A stretch of DNA of 64,000 bases from Pseudomonadota bacterium (GCA_020161775.1 JAIUOW010000007.1:148633-212632); one strand, 5' to 3'. Counted from the first letter of the stretch, positions 7,497 to 17,450 are shown. The notes: generated by a model from the sequence alone, not told the origin. Translations and numbers: made by a program.

Positions 7497-9668
7497 ATGG
7501 CACACCACACGCCAAACCACCCGCCAGCCCGCCGGGGCCGCTGGCCCTTGAACCGCCTCACAGCCGCGCTCGCCACAGGCATGCTGGCCTGCAACCCTCT
7601 ATGGGCGCAGGACGCCACGCTCAAGCCAGTGACCGTGAACGACAGCACCGCCGCGCCCCAGGCCGATGTGACGGGCTTTAGCGACGTGCCCCTCAGGGAG
7701 GTGCCCATCTCGGCCACGGTGGTCAGCCGCGAACAGCTGCAGCAAAGCGGCGCGCGCCGCCTGGCCGACCTGACGCAGTTTGACGCTTCGGTCACCGACG
7801 CCTACAACTCGCCAGGCTACTGGGACTACCTGAGCATTCGCGGCTTCACGCTGGACAACCGCTTCAATTACCGGCGCGAGGGCCTGCCCATCAGCGCCGA
7901 AACATCCATACCGCTGGACAACAAGGAACGCATTGAAATCCTCAAGGGCACCAGCGGCATCCAGGCCGGCACCAGTGCCCCAGGCGGGCTGGTGAACTAC
8001 GTGGTCAAGCGGCCCACGCAACGCGACCTGCGCGAGGTGCGGCTCGAAGCCACCAGCCGCGCCAGCGTGCTGGCCGCCGCCGACCTGGGCGGGCGCTTTG
8101 GCACAGACCGCGCATTCGGCTACCGGCTGAACATGGCCGCGGAACAATTGCGCCCCGTGACGCGCGCACTGGATGGCGAACGACAGCTGCTGGCCCTGGC
8201 CGCCGACTGGCGCATCAACCGCGACAGCGTGCTGGAAGCCGAAATTGAATGGAGCCACAAGCGCCAGCCCAGCCAGGCCGGCTACAGCCTGCTGGGCAGC
8301 CAGCTGCCGGCGCCGGTGGACCCGCGCATCAACCTGAACAACCAGCCCTGGTCGCTGCCCTCGGTGTTTGATGCCTTCACGGGCACCCTGCGGTTCGAAC
8401 AGGCCATCAACAGCCAGTGGCGCTGGTCGGCCCAGCTGGGCAGCCAGACGCTCAAGACCGACGACCGGCTGGCCTATGCGTTTGGCTGCGGCGCCGAAGG
8501 CAACTTCGACCGGTATTGCACGGACGGCACGTTTGACCTCTACGACTTCCGCAGCGACGGTGAACGGCGCCGCCAGCAGGCGGCCAGCGTGCAGCTCAAG
8601 GGCAGACTGTCCACCGGCACCGTGGCGCACGACCTGTCGTTGGGCCTGCTGACCAGTCAGGTGCGCAACCGTTTCAACCGCCAGGCCTTCAACTATGTGG
8701 GCACGGGCAACGTGCAGGGCACGGCCGTCGTGCCTGCCGATCCGGCACTGACCGACGAAAGCACCAACCGCGACGAAAAATCCGTGGAGCTGTCCGTGCA
8801 GGACGCCATCCGCTGGAACGACCGCTTCACCACGTGGCTGGGCCTGCGCCACACGCGGCTGGAGCGCGACAGCGTGCGCACCAATGGCACGCGCCCCACC
8901 GCCTACAGCGATGGCCTGACCACGCCGTGGCTGGCGGCCAGCTACAAGCTGCAAGGCGACACCACCGTCTACGCCAGCTGGGGCGAAGGCGTGGAATCGC
9001 AGGTGGTACCCAACCGCGCGGCGCAGTACACGAACGCCGGGGTGGCGCTGCCCGCCCTGAAATCAAGGCAGCTGGAAGTCGGACTCAAAGGCGGTCAAGG
9101 CGGCTGGGGCTGGCAACTGGCGGCTTTCCAGATCAAGCGCCCCATGAGCAACCTGGACGCCTGCAGCCGGCTGGGCATCACGCCCTGCCTGGGCCGGTAT
9201 GACGGCGAGGCCGTGCACCGTGGCCTGGAGGCCAGCACGCAATGGGCCGGCGGACCGTGGCGCCTGGGCGCTGGCGTGACGCTGATCGACGCCAAACGCC
9301 AGGGCAGCACGGCCGAGCCCGCCATCAACGGCAAGCGCCCCACCAACGTGCCCGACAACGTGCTGCGGGCCATGGCGGCCTGGAAGGTGCCCGCCGTGCA
9401 GGGGCTGGAATGGCAGGCACAGCTGTCGCGCGAAGGCCAGCGCAATGTGCTGCCCGACGGGTCAATCACCCTGCCCGCCTGGACACGGCTGGACACCGCA
9501 TTGCACTACGACACGCGCCTGGGCGGCACCGCGACCCGCTGGACGCTGGGCATCGAGAACCTCACAGACAAGCGCTACTGGAAAGAATCGCCTTACCAGT
9601 TCGGCCATGTGTACCTGTATCCGGGGGCCGCACGCACATTGCGCCTGTCATTCACCGCGAGCCTGTGA
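7497..9668 (+). CDS. TonB-dependent outer-membrane receptor under TPP control
   Basis: A 723-residue outer-membrane receptor. Residues 1-38 form a signal peptide with a twin-Arg-containing start and an AQD cleavage region; TLKPVTVN just after may be the TonB box. A plug domain follows (IRGFTLDNRFNYRREGLP, IEILKGTSGIQAGTSAPGGLVNYVVKRP) and then a 22-strand-type barrel ending in the aromatic-rich LRLSFTASL. By sequence it resembles the siderophore-receptor subgroup, but the TPP riboswitch argues for uptake of thiamine or a thiamine precursor. ATG 7497 has GGAAG 11 nt upstream; the longer reading frame from TTG 7377 starts inside the riboswitch and is not used. Confidence 0.9.
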   Translation: MAHHTPNHPPARRGRWPLNRLTAALATGMLACNPLWAQDATLKPVTVNDSTAAPQADVTGFSDVPLREVPISATVVSREQLQQSGARRLADLTQFDASVTDAYNSPGYWDYLSIRGFTLDNRFNYRREGLPISAETSIPLDNKERIEILKGTSGIQAGTSAPGGLVNYVVKRPTQRDLREVRLEATSRASVLAAADLGGRFGTDRAFGYRLNMAAEQLRPVTRALDGERQLLALAADWRINRDSVLEAEIEWSHKRQPSQAGYSLLGSQLPAPVDPRINLNNQPWSLPSVFDAFTGTLRFEQAINSQWRWSAQLGSQTLKTDDRLAYAFGCGAEGNFDRYCTDGTFDLYDFRSDGERRRQQAASVQLKGRLSTGTVAHDLSLGLLTSQVRNRFNRQAFNYVGTGNVQGTAVVPADPALTDESTNRDEKSVELSVQDAIRWNDRFTTWLGLRHTRLERDSVRTNGTRPTAYSDGLTTPWLAASYKLQGDTTVYASWGEGVESQVVPNRAAQYTNAGVALPALKSRQLEVGLKGGQGGWGWQLAAFQIKRPMSNLDACSRLGITPCLGRYDGEAVHRGLEASTQWAGGPWRLGAGVTLIDAKRQGSTAEPAINGKRPTNVPDNVLRAMAAWKVPAVQGLEWQAQLSREGQRNVLPDGSITLPAWTRLDTALHYDTRLGGTATRWTLGIENLTDKRYWKESPYQFGHVYLYPGAARTLRLSFTASL

Positions 9669-9693
9669 AAACGCCAGAATTTGACGCTATAAT
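9665..9693 (+). promoter_or_regulatory. Predicted sigma-70 promoter of tRNA-Asn
   Basis: A perfect TATAAT lies at 9688-9693, 10 nt before the tRNA 5' end. The -35 position with a 17-bp spacer reads GTGAAA (9665-9670), a weak match. The promoter overlaps the last codons of the receptor gene. Confidence 0.6.
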
Positions 9694-9703
9694 CTGAGGC
9701 TGT

Positions 9704-9779
9704 TCCTCGATAGCTCAGTCGGTAGAGCGCCGGACTGTTAATCCGTAGGTCCCTGGTTCGAGCCCAGGTCGAGGAGCCA
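9704..9779 (+). tRNA. tRNA-Asn (anticodon GTT)
   Basis: A 76-nt cloverleaf. The acceptor arm pairs TCCTCGA (9704-9710) with TCGAGGA (9769-9775); the discriminator is G9776 and the CCA end is encoded at 9777-9779. The D-arm AGCTCAGTCGGTAGAGC and the T-loop GGTTCGAGCCC are standard. The anticodon loop CTGTTAATC gives GTT, which reads Asn codons AAC and AAU. Confidence 0.97.
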
Positions 9780-9792
9780 GAGAAAACCTGAA

Positions 9793-9820
9793 GGCCCCGC
9801 ACGCAAGTGCGGGGCCTTTT
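9793..9820 (+). terminator. Rho-independent terminator after tRNA-Asn
   Basis: A perfect 10-bp stem GGCCCCGCAC / GTGCGGGGCC with a GCAA loop, followed by TTTT. It starts 13 bp after the tRNA end. Confidence 0.92.
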
Positions 9821-9903
9821 GTCATTTGCGGCTCGTCATTGGGCCGGTGTTCCGGCGTCTGCTATAAACCCTTTTGATACAAAAGCCAGCCAGAGGAGCG
9901 GGT

Positions 9904-10281
9904 ATGCCCATTGAAGACATGGTCCAGGTCAGTGAAGCCCTGGGCAAAGTGACGATCATCACGCGCGCCAGCAGCAAGATCGTCATCGACGATCCCAACA
10001 AGACACTGTGCCTGCACGACATCAACGGCAACAAGATCGAAATGGGACCCGAGGGCATCACGATCACCAGCGTGAAGGACCTGACCTTTGTGGCGGCAGG
10101 TCACATGCAGTTGCAGGCCACGGGCAACATCACCACCGCGGCGCGCGCCGATGTAGTCCACACCGGCCTCAACATCAGCCAGACCGCCCAGGTTGGTTAC
10201 GTGGCCAAGGGCAACGCTTCGGCCGAGCTGTCGGCGGCAGGCACCACGACCGTCAAAGGTGCGATGGTCATGATCAACTGA
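9904..10281 (+). CDS. Stand-alone VgrG/gp5-like spike C-terminal domain protein
   Basis: A 125-residue protein with the repeating pattern of the gp5/VgrG C-terminal beta-helix: short beta strands with alternating hydrophobic residues and Gly/Asn turns (KIEMGPEGITITSVKDLTFVAAG, LQATGNITTAARADV). In full VgrG proteins this part follows a large gp27/gp5 body, which is absent here. ATG 9904 has a GAGGAG ribosome site at 9893-9898. A PAAR gene follows after 14 bp, so the two probably form a needle tip and its cap. No sheath, tube or baseplate gene is in the window, so the injection machine it serves is unknown. Confidence 0.72.
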   Translation: MPIEDMVQVSEALGKVTIITRASSKIVIDDPNKTLCLHDINGNKIEMGPEGITITSVKDLTFVAAGHMQLQATGNITTAARADVVHTGLNISQTAQVGYVAKGNASAELSAAGTTTVKGAMVMIN

Positions 10282-10295
10282 CCGGAGCAGACACC

Positions 10296-10598
10296 ATGCC
10301 GCCTGCCGCCAGAATCACCGACATGCACGTCTGCCCCATGCAGACGCCAGCCATCCCCTCGCCCATTCCCCATGTGGGCGGCCCCATCACCGGACCGTGC
10401 ACGCCCAATGTGCTGGTCGGCGGCCTGCCCGCCGCGGTGCTGGGTGACATGTGCGTGTGCGTCGGTCCGCCGGACAGCATCGTGAAGGGATCGGCCACCG
10501 TCATGATCGGCGGCAAGCCCGCCGCCCGCATGGGCGATTCCACCGCCCACGGCGGCTCGATCGCGCTGGGCGCCTTTACCGTCATGATCGGCGGCTGA
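10296..10598 (+). CDS. PAAR domain protein (spike tip)
   Basis: A 100-residue PAAR protein made almost only of the domain: PAARITDMHVCP at the N-terminus, a central VLVGGLPAAVLGDMCVC, and the repeat VMIGGKPAARMGDSTAHGG, ending IALGAFTVMIGG. PAAR proteins form a small metal-bound cone that sharpens the spike of type VI secretion systems, tailocins and related contractile injection systems. There is no C-terminal toxin extension. It is co-oriented with the spike-like gene 14 bp upstream. The conserved His and Cys residues (His11, Cys13, His85) could bind the metal. Confidence 0.9.
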   Translation: MPPAARITDMHVCPMQTPAIPSPIPHVGGPITGPCTPNVLVGGLPAAVLGDMCVCVGPPDSIVKGSATVMIGGKPAARMGDSTAHGGSIALGAFTVMIGG

Positions 10599-10641
10599 AT
10601 GCCCGCTGCGCACCGGGTCGCCCCCGCGTAGCCCTGTGCCC

Positions 10642-11385
10642 ATGAAGCTTCCCTGGCTGGAACCTGGCGAGCCTTTTCCCGACGTGGCCCGCGCCTGGGG
10701 CGCTTCGGATCCCGCCCCCGGCCTGCTGGCCGCCGGTGGGGCGCTGGATGTCGCAACCCTGACCAGCGCGTATGGCCGCGGCGTGTTCCCCTGGTTCAGC
10801 GAAGGCCAGCCCATCCTGTGGTGGAGCCCCGACCCGCGCATGGTGCTGCATGTGGACGAGTTCAGGCTGCACCGCTCGCTGCGCAGGACGCTGATGCAAT
10901 TCCGGCTGGACACCCGCTGCGAAATCCGCATCGACAGCGCCTTTGACGATGTGATCCGCGCCTGCGCCGGCAGCCCGCGGCCCGGGCAGTCAGGCACCTG
11001 GATCGTGCCGCAGATGGTGGCGGCCTACCAGACACTGGCCCGCGCGGGGCAGGCCCACAGCGTGGAGACCTGGATCAACGGCGAGCTTGTGGGCGGCCTG
11101 TACTGCGTGGCGCTCGGCCGGGCCGTGTTTGGCGAGTCGATGTTCACCCGTGTGCCTGATGCATCCAAGATCGCGCTGGCAGCGCTGGTGGCGCTGTGCC
11201 GCCAGCACCAGGTGCGCCTGATCGATTGCCAGCAGAATACCCGCCACCTGGCGTCGCTGGGCGCGCGTGAAATCGAAAGGGCAGCGTTCGTGAACCATGT
11301 CGCACAAGCCGCCACTGAACCCGGACCCTCCTGGCATTTCGAGCCCGTATACTGGCAGCAACTCCTGCCCGCCGCCACAGCGTGA
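10642..11385 (+). CDS. aat: Leucyl/phenylalanyl-tRNA-protein transferase
   Basis: A 247-residue enzyme that adds Leu or Phe from aminoacyl-tRNA to proteins with N-terminal Lys or Arg, creating N-degrons for ClpS/ClpAP. Family motifs are present: the N-terminal [45 protein letters not shown], then [25 protein letters not shown] and the C-terminal [18 protein letters not shown] 10642 is chosen; a GTG at 10636 is in frame two codons upstream. The stop overlaps the bpt start by 4 bp (GTGA). Confidence 0.96.
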   Translation: MKLPWLEPGEPFPDVARAWGASDPAPGLLAAGGALDVATLTSAYGRGVFPWFSEGQPILWWSPDPRMVLHVDEFRLHRSLRRTLMQFRLDTRCEIRIDSAFDDVIRACAGSPRPGQSGTWIVPQMVAAYQTLARAGQAHSVETWINGELVGGLYCVALGRAVFGESMFTRVPDASKIALAALVALCRQHQVRLIDCQQNTRHLASLGAREIERAAFVNHVAQAATEPGPSWHFEPVYWQQLLPAATA

Positions 11386-12143
11386 CCCATCTCAAGGATC
11401 TTCCGCTTCAGGCCTTGCAGTTTTATGCAACGGCGCCCTACCCGTGCAGCTACCTGACCGGCAAGCAGGCGCGCTCACAGGTGGCCACCCCCAGCCACCT
11501 GATCCACAACGACACTTATTCCGACCTGGTCACCAGCGGCTTTCGCCGCAGCGGCATGTTCACCTACCGGCCGTATTGCGACGGTTGCCGGGCTTGCATC
11601 CCGCTACGCGTGCGGGCCGATGAATTCACGCCCGACCGCAGCCAGCGCCGTGCCCGCAACCGCCATCAGGGCCTGCAGGCGCGGGTGCTCAAGCTGTGCT
11701 TTGTACCCGAGCACTACCACCTGTACCTGCGCTACCAGACCGGGCGCCACGCCGGTGGCGGCATGGACCACGACAGCATCGACCAGTACACCCAGTTCCT
11801 GCTGCAAAGCCGCGTGAATTCCAGGCTGGTGGAATTCCGTGAGCCCACAGATGATGGCTCGCCAGGCGCACTGCGCATGGTGTCCATCCTCGATGTGCTG
11901 AATGACGGCTTATCGGCGGTGTATACCTTTTACGAGCCCGACGCTGCCGCCAGCTACGGCACCTACAGCGTGCTGTGGCAGATTGAGCAGGCCCGCCGGC
12001 TGGGGTTGCCACACGTCTACCTGGGCTACTGGATCAGCGAAAGCCCCAAGATGAATTACAAGGCACGCTTTGCGCCCCACGAGGTCCTGATCGACGGCCA
12101 ATGGCTGCCCGGCGATTCCGTGTCGCCTACCACGATTTCATAA
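11382..12143 (+). CDS. bpt: Aspartate/glutamate leucyltransferase
   Basis: A 253-residue member of the arginyltransferase-like family; the bacterial Bpt branch adds Leu to N-terminal Asp or Glu, feeding the same degradation route as Aat. Signatures are the N-terminal [12 protein letters not shown], the cysteine-rich [16 protein letters not shown], and the C-terminal [18 protein letters not shown]. It starts with GTG at 11382 inside the aat stop, so the two transferases are translationally coupled. Length is normal for the family. The name ate is sometimes used for the same family. Confidence 0.95.
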   Translation: MTHLKDLPLQALQFYATAPYPCSYLTGKQARSQVATPSHLIHNDTYSDLVTSGFRRSGMFTYRPYCDGCRACIPLRVRADEFTPDRSQRRARNRHQGLQARVLKLCFVPEHYHLYLRYQTGRHAGGGMDHDSIDQYTQFLLQSRVNSRLVEFREPTDDGSPGALRMVSILDVLNDGLSAVYTFYEPDAAASYGTYSVLWQIEQARRLGLPHVYLGYWISESPKMNYKARFAPHEVLIDGQWLPGDSVSPTTIS

Positions 12144-12178
12144 GATAAAATTTGGCTGTCCAAGCGATTGGGGAGCCC

Positions 12179-12970
12179 ATGAAAAAATCCAACCAGAGCG
12201 TTCCCGCGACACCGACCATCCAGGTCATTGAGCGGATGTTTTCGCTCATCGACGTGCTGGCTTCGCGCGAAGAAGCGATTTCCCTCAAGGAAATCAGCGA
12301 AAAAACCGGCCTGCACCCGTCCACCACCCACCGCATCCTGAATGACCTGGCCACGGGCCGGTTCGTGGACCGCCCCGAGGCCGGCAGCTACCGGCTGGGC
12401 ATGCGCCTGCTGGAGCTGGGCAACCTGGTCAAGGGCCGGCTGAGCGTGCGAGACGCAGCGTTGGCGCCCATGCGCGAGCTGCACAAGCTGATCCAGCAAC
12501 CCGTGAACCTGAGCATGCGCCAAGGTGACGAGATCGTCTATATCGAGCGCGCCTACAGCGAGCGCTCCGGCATGCAAGTGGTACGCGCCATTGGCGGCCG
12601 CGCGCCGCTGCACTTGACCTCCACCGGCAAGCTGTTCCTGGCCGTGGACGACCCGCAACGCATCCGCGCCTATGCAACCCGCACCGGCCTGGCGGGCCAC
12701 ACGCGCAACAGCATCACCCAGCTGCCGGTGCTGGAGCGGGAACTGGCCAAGGCGCGGCAATATGGCATTGCGCGTGACAACGAAGAACTGGAACTGGGGG
12801 TGCGTTGCATGGCCGCCGGGATTTACGACGACCAGAACAAGCTGGTCGCGGGCCTGTCAATCTCGGCCCCGGCCGACCGGCTGGACGAAAACTGGCTGCC
12901 CAAGCTGCAGTCAACGGCCAGCGAAATTTCAACCGCGCTGGGCTACAAGCCGAACGGCGTCAGCCGTTGA
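12179..12970 (+). CDS. IclR family transcriptional regulator
   Basis: A 263-residue regulator with an N-terminal winged helix-turn-helix (about residues 15-75: IQVIERMFSLIDVLASREE, LKEISEKTGLHPSTTHRILNDL) and a GAF-like C-terminal ligand domain (from about residue 90; GGRAPLHLTSTGKLFLA, GVRCMAAGIYDDQNKLVAGLSIS). ATG 12179 has GGGGAG upstream; in-frame starts from 12152 lack one. Its effector and targets cannot be told: the downstream gene is convergent and bpt precedes it on the same strand. The last 11 bp overlap the 3' end of the convergent endopeptidase gene. Confidence 0.9.
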   Translation: MKKSNQSVPATPTIQVIERMFSLIDVLASREEAISLKEISEKTGLHPSTTHRILNDLATGRFVDRPEAGSYRLGMRLLELGNLVKGRLSVRDAALAPMRELHKLIQQPVNLSMRQGDEIVYIERAYSERSGMQVVRAIGGRAPLHLTSTGKLFLAVDDPQRIRAYATRTGLAGHTRNSITQLPVLERELAKARQYGIARDNEELELGVRCMAAGIYDDQNKLVAGLSISAPADRLDENWLPKLQSTASEISTALGYKPNGVSR

Positions 12971-14009
12971 CCTGGCGGATGACGATGTTGCCTGGCGATT
13001 GAGGCGCTGCCGGGGTCGACTCTACCCAGCGCCGCACACGCTCGGCGTCTCCCAGGCGGCTCAGCTTGCCCGCCGAGTCCAGGAACACCATGATGAGCTT
13101 GCGCCCGGCAATTTTTGCCTGCATGACCAGGCACTGCCCGGCCTCGGAGATATAGCCGGTCTTTTGCAGGCCGATCTCCCATTCGGGGTTCTTCACCAGC
13201 CGGTTGGTGTTGTTGTACTGGAGGGTGCGGTTGCCCACGGCCACCTGATGGCCCGGCGAGGTGGACAGCTCGCGCAGCACGGGGTCGTTGTAGGCCACCG
13301 TCACCAGGGTGGCGAGGTCCTTGGCGCTGGACTGGTTGCGGCTGGACAGCCCGGTAGGCTCCACATAACGGGTATCGCCCATGCCGAGCGCGCGGGCGCG
13401 CGCATTCATCAGCTTGACAAACGCATCCAGGCCACCGGGATACGTCCGGCCCAGCGCATGGGCGGCACGGTTCTCGCTGGACATCAACGCCAGGTGAAGC
13501 AGCTCGCCGCGGCTCAGCTCGGTGCCCACGCGCAGGCGCGAGGTGCTGCCCTTTTCGGTATCCACGTCGTCCTGCGTGATGGCAATCATCTCGTCCATCG
13601 GTAGCCGGGCTTCGCTGATCAGCAGGCCCGTCATGAGCTTGGTCAGCGACGCGATCGGCAGCACGGCGGAATCGTTCTTGCTGAACAGCACTTCGCGGGT
13701 TTCCTGGTCGATCACCAGCGCCACGCTGGATTTCAGGTCCAGCAGATCCTGCGTTCCGTGCAGGCCGGCGAGCTGCCCATACGAGGGACGGGGCGCTGCG
13801 GCGCGGATCACGGACCGTCGCTTGGCGACCGGCTTGGCGGCCTTGCGGCTGACCACCAGCGAGCTCTTGCTCTTCTTGGCAGTGGTCTTGTTGCGGCTTT
13901 GTGCCTGGGCTGCGGGAATGGCAAGCACCGTGGAGATCACGGCAATTGCAAAAATTTGTAGGAAACGGTTCAAAGCATTGCTCGGCAAAAAGGATGTACC
14001 AAGGACCAT
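12960..14009 (-). CDS. pbpG: D-alanyl-D-alanine endopeptidase, PBP7/8 type
   Basis: A 349-residue low-molecular-mass penicillin-binding protein that cuts peptide cross-links in the periplasm. A signal peptide covers residues 1-36 (ending AQAQ), then a basic linker (KKSKSS, RKAAKPVAKRR), then a peptidase S11 domain with all three active-site motifs: Ser121-Leu-Thr-Lys124, Ser178-Glu-Asn180 and Lys283-Thr-Gly285. The start at 14009 has AGGAG 8 nt upstream and places the signal peptide at the N-terminus; the reading frame is open 90 bp further up, but without such support. Confidence 0.92.
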   Translation of the reverse strand: MVLGTSFLPSNALNRFLQIFAIAVISTVLAIPAAQAQSRNKTTAKKSKSSLVVSRKAAKPVAKRRSVIRAAAPRPSYGQLAGLHGTQDLLDLKSSVALVIDQETREVLFSKNDSAVLPIASLTKLMTGLLISEARLPMDEMIAITQDDVDTEKGSTSRLRVGTELSRGELLHLALMSSENRAAHALGRTYPGGLDAFVKLMNARARALGMGDTRYVEPTGLSSRNQSSAKDLATLVTVAYNDPVLRELSTSPGHQVAVGNRTLQYNNTNRLVKNPEWEIGLQKTGYISEAGQCLVMQAKIAGRKLIMVFLDSAGKLSRLGDAERVRRWVESTPAAPQSPGNIVIRQVNG

Positions 14010-14126
14010 GAGTGAACTCCTGTACAAGGCGGCGACCGGCGCAGTGTACAAGCTCATAAAAAATCGCGCAAGATCAAAGACTTGCGCGATTTTCCTCAAC
14101 CAGAGCAGGAATTATAAAAATAAACC

Positions 14127-15665
14127 TCAGCCTTGAGCCGCCACACGGTCAGCTTTACTTTGTAACTTGTTGAGCGCACTGAGATAGGCTTTTGCAGAGG
14201 CCACCACGATATCCGGGTCGGCGCCCACGCCATTGACCACGCGGCCGGAGTTCTGCAGGCGCACCGTCACCTCGCCCTGGCTCTCGGTGGAGCCGCTGAT
14301 GGCATTGACGGAATACAGCACCATTTCGGCGCCGCTCTGGACGTGCGTTTCAATGGCCTTGAGCGACGCGTCCACCGGGCCATTGCCATCGGACTCGCCC
14401 CGGACTTCCTTGCCATCCACCGTGAACACCACACGGGCATGGGGCCGCTCGCCGGTTTCGCTGTGTTGCGACAGCGAGACAAAGCCATACTGCTCCTTCT
14501 CGTGCGTCACACTTTCATCGCTGACCAGCGCCAGGATGTCCTCGTCGAAGATCTCGCTCTTGCGGTCAGCCAATTCCTTGAACTTCATGAAGGCCGTGTT
14601 GATGTCGGCCTCGCTTTCCAGTGCCACGCCCAGTTCCTGCAGGCGCGCCTTGAAGGCGTTGCGCCCGCTCAGCTTGCCCAGCACGATCTTGTTGGCCGAC
14701 CAGCCCACGTCCTCGGCGCGCATGATTTCATAGGTGTCACGCGCCTTGAGCACACCGTCCTGGTGAATGCCTGACGCATGGGCAAACGCGTTGGCTCCCA
14801 CCACGGCCTTGTTGGGCTGCACCACGAAACCGGTCGTCTGGCTGACCATGCGGCTGGCGGCAACGATATGGATGGGGTCGATGTTCATCGACAGCCCGAA
14901 GTAGTCCTTGCGGGTCTTCACGGCCATCACGATTTCTTCAAGCGAGCAATTGCCCGCGCGCTCACCCAGGCCGTTGATGGTGCATTCCACCTGGCGCGCA
15001 CCGCCAATCTTCACACCCGCCAATGAATTGGCCACGGCCATGCCCAGGTCGTTGTGGCAGTGCACAGACCAGATGGCCTTGTCGCTGTTGGGAATGCGCT
15101 CGCGCAGCGTCTTGATGAAATTGCCGTACAGCTCGGGCACGGCATAACCCACGGTATCCGGCACGTTGATGGTGGTGGCCCCCTCGGCAATCACCGCTTC
15201 CAGCACCTTGCACAGGAAGTCCATCTCGCTGCGGTAGCCATCCTCGGGCGAGAACTCGATGTCACCGCACAGGTTGCGGGCAAAGCGAACGGACTGTTTG
15301 GCCTGCTCCAGCACCTGGTCGGGCGTCATGCGCAGCTTTTTCTCCATGTGCAGCGGGGATGTGGCAATGAAGGTATGGATGCGGGCACGGGCCGCCCCCT
15401 TCAGCGCCTCCGCCGCGCGCGAGATGTCGCGGTCGTTGGCGCGCGACAGCGAGCAGATCGTGGATTCCCGGATCGTGTTGGCGATGGCCTGCACGGCTTC
15501 AAAGTCGCCATTGGAACTGGCGGCAAAGCCGGCCTCGATCACGTCCACCTTGAGCCGTTCGAGTTGGCGCGCAATGCGCACTTTCTCTTCACGCGTCATG
15601 GACGCGCCGGGCGACTGTTCGCCATCACGCAGGGTGGTGTCAAAAATGATGAGTTTGTCGGTCAT
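14127..15665 (-). CDS. leuA: 2-isopropylmalate synthase, type 1 (LeuA)
   Basis: A 512-residue enzyme condensing acetyl-CoA with 2-ketoisovalerate, the first step of leucine synthesis. The HMGL-like catalytic barrel opens with [17 protein letters not shown], where Arg and Asp bind the metal and substrate; [13 protein letters not shown] carries the metal-binding His pair. The C-terminal regulatory domain ([11 protein letters not shown] to the end) binds leucine for feedback inhibition. It overlaps the preceding synthase gene by 4 bp (ATGA), so both are made from one mRNA under the leader described at 17.4-17.5 kb. Confidence 0.95.
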   Translation of the reverse strand: MTDKLIIFDTTLRDGEQSPGASMTREEKVRIARQLERLKVDVIEAGFAASSNGDFEAVQAIANTIRESTICSLSRANDRDISRAAEALKGAARARIHTFIATSPLHMEKKLRMTPDQVLEQAKQSVRFARNLCGDIEFSPEDGYRSEMDFLCKVLEAVIAEGATTINVPDTVGYAVPELYGNFIKTLRERIPNSDKAIWSVHCHNDLGMAVANSLAGVKIGGARQVECTINGLGERAGNCSLEEIVMAVKTRKDYFGLSMNIDPIHIVAASRMVSQTTGFVVQPNKAVVGANAFAHASGIHQDGVLKARDTYEIMRAEDVGWSANKIVLGKLSGRNAFKARLQELGVALESEADINTAFMKFKELADRKSEIFDEDILALVSDESVTHEKEQYGFVSLSQHSETGERPHARVVFTVDGKEVRGESDGNGPVDASLKAIETHVQSGAEMVLYSVNAISGSTESQGEVTVRLQNSGRVVNGVGADPDIVVASAKAYLSALNKLQSKADRVAAQG

Positions 15666-17359
15666 TGCAATGCTCCTTGTTCTGTACGGTCCTCGGACGC
15701 GGCCGAAGTGCTGGATTGTGCCCGTTGCAGGCCGGACATGATGGCCTTCAATGAGGCGGAAACGATGTTGGCGTCCATGCCAACGCCAAACAGGGTCTGG
15801 CCGTTGACGCGCAGCTCCAGATAGGCCACGGCCCGCGCGTTGGCGCCTGCGCCCACGGCATGCTCGTGGTAGTCCAGCACCCGGATGGACTGACCGGTGG
15901 CGTCATTGAGCCCACGCACGAAAGCATCAATGGGGCCAGTGCCCTCACCGGCCACCACATGATGCTGGCCATTCACCTGGACATCCGCCGTCAGGCGTAC
16001 GCCCCCGGCGGCGGCATCGCTGACCCGATGCGCCGGCGCGGGCACCGCCTGCAAGCCGTATTCGCGTTCAAACAGCTGCCACAGGTCCTGCGCGGTCAAC
16101 TCCTTGCCTTCGGTGTCCATCACCGCCTGGACCACCTGGCTGAACTCGATCTGCAGGCGCCTGGGCAATTCCAGCCCGTACTCACTTTCAAGCAGGTAGG
16201 AAATGCCCCCCTTGCCAGACTGGCTGTTGACGCGGATCACGGCTTCATACGAGCGGCCTACGTCCTTGGGGTCGATGGGCAGGTACGGAATGTCCCAGGC
16301 GTCGCCGTCTTTGCGCGCGGCGAACGCTTTCTTGATGGCGTCCTGGTGCGAGCCCGAAAACGAGGTGTAGACCAGATCGCCCGCATACGGGTGGCGCGGA
16401 TGCACGGGCAATTGGTTGCAATGCTCGACCGTGCGGCGTATTTCGTCGATCGCCGAAAAATCCAGCCCCGGCGATACACCCTGTGTGTAGAGGTTCAGCG
16501 CCACATTCACGATATCCAGGTTGCCGGTGCGCTCGCCATTGCCAAACAGGCAACCCTCAATCCGGTCCGCGCCGGCCATCAGCGCAAATTCGCCGGCGGC
16601 GGTGCCCGTGCCCCGGTCGTTGTGGGGATGCACGGACAGCACGATCGCGTCACGCCGCGCCAGGTTGCGGTGCATCCATTCGATCATGTCGGCAAAGACG
16701 TTGGGCGTGGAATGCTCCACCGTGGACGGCAGGTTGATGATGCACTTGCGTTGCGGTGTGGGCTGCCAGACCTGCGTCACGGCATCCACCACCCGCTTGG
16801 AAAACGCCAGCTCGGTGCCCGAGAACATTTCCGGCGAATACTGGAAGGTCCATTGCGTCCGCGGCTGTTGTGCAGCCATTTCCACAAAGAGTCTTGCCTG
16901 GCGGGTCGCCAGCTCGACGATACCGTCCTCATCCAGTCCCAACACGACCTTGCGCATCACGGGCGCGACGGCGTTGTACAGGTGCACGATCGCGCGCCGG
17001 GCGCCTTGCAGGGATTCAAACGTGCGACGGATCAATGGCTCGCGCGCCTGGGTCAGCACCTGGATCGTGACGTCCTCGGGGATCAGGTCTTCATCAATCA
17101 GGCGCCGCAGGAAATCAAACTCAGTCTGGGATGCCGAGGGAAAGCCCACCTCGATTTCCTTGAAGCCGATCCTGACCAGCATCTGGAACATCTGCAGCTT
17201 GCGTTCGACGTCCATGGGCTCGATCAACGCCTGGTTGCCGTCGCGCAGGTCCGTGCTCAACCAGATCGGGGCAGCGCTCAGGACGGCATCAGGCCAGGTG
17301 CGGTCACGAAGACCGATGGGCTTGAAGGCAGGGTACTTGCTGGCGGGTTGTTTCAACAT
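15662..17359 (-). CDS. leuA: 2-isopropylmalate synthase, second (long, type 2-like) enzyme
   Basis: A 565-residue protein of the longer LeuA group (the fungal/actinobacterial-like form): it begins [17 protein letters not shown], then [18 protein letters not shown] in place of the type 1 DTTLRDGEQ motif, and has HPHNDRGTG as the metal-binding segment. The C-terminal LeuA dimerization/regulatory domain runs from about residue 435. It shows little similarity to the neighbouring LeuA beyond the barrel motifs, so it is not a recent duplicate. Same reaction is expected; the two may differ in leucine sensitivity. Called from family motifs; a related condensing enzyme is possible. Confidence 0.9.
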   Translation of the reverse strand: MLKQPASKYPAFKPIGLRDRTWPDAVLSAAPIWLSTDLRDGNQALIEPMDVERKLQMFQMLVRIGFKEIEVGFPSASQTEFDFLRRLIDEDLIPEDVTIQVLTQAREPLIRRTFESLQGARRAIVHLYNAVAPVMRKVVLGLDEDGIVELATRQARLFVEMAAQQPRTQWTFQYSPEMFSGTELAFSKRVVDAVTQVWQPTPQRKCIINLPSTVEHSTPNVFADMIEWMHRNLARRDAIVLSVHPHNDRGTGTAAGEFALMAGADRIEGCLFGNGERTGNLDIVNVALNLYTQGVSPGLDFSAIDEIRRTVEHCNQLPVHPRHPYAGDLVYTSFSGSHQDAIKKAFAARKDGDAWDIPYLPIDPKDVGRSYEAVIRVNSQSGKGGISYLLESEYGLELPRRLQIEFSQVVQAVMDTEGKELTAQDLWQLFEREYGLQAVPAPAHRVSDAAAGGVRLTADVQVNGQHHVVAGEGTGPIDAFVRGLNDATGQSIRVLDYHEHAVGAGANARAVAYLELRVNGQTLFGVGMDANIVSASLKAIMSGLQRAQSSTSAASEDRTEQGALQ

Positions 17360-17380
17360 GATGGTTCAAGGGTTGTATCA

Positions 17381-17431
17381 ACCAGCAGCCCCAAAAGGAA
17401 AACGGCCCGCTGCTGGTGCAAACGGGCCGTT
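17381..17431 (-). terminator. Attenuator terminator of the leuA operon with competing pairing
   Basis: On the minus strand, AACGGCCCG (17431-17423) pairs perfectly with CGGGCCGTT (17409-17401) around a 13-nt loop and is followed by TTCCTTTT. It lies between a leucine-rich leader peptide and the first leuA gene. The loop/stem segment at 17417-17410 (ACCAGCAG) is also complementary to CTGCTGGT at 17388-17381, which offers an alternative fold that could break the terminator. Together this is the layout of a ribosome-mediated attenuator. Confidence 0.8.
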
Positions 17432-17450
17432 GATCAGGGATGCGCGTGCG

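Noticed and set aside
9593-9802. A 69-residue open frame on the minus strand over the tRNA
   Set aside because: It is the antisense of tRNA-Asn, a frequent false gene call.
9704-9860. Integration site of a genomic island at tRNA-Asn
   Set aside because: No integrase, no repeated tRNA 3' end, and an intact terminator and ordinary core genes follow.
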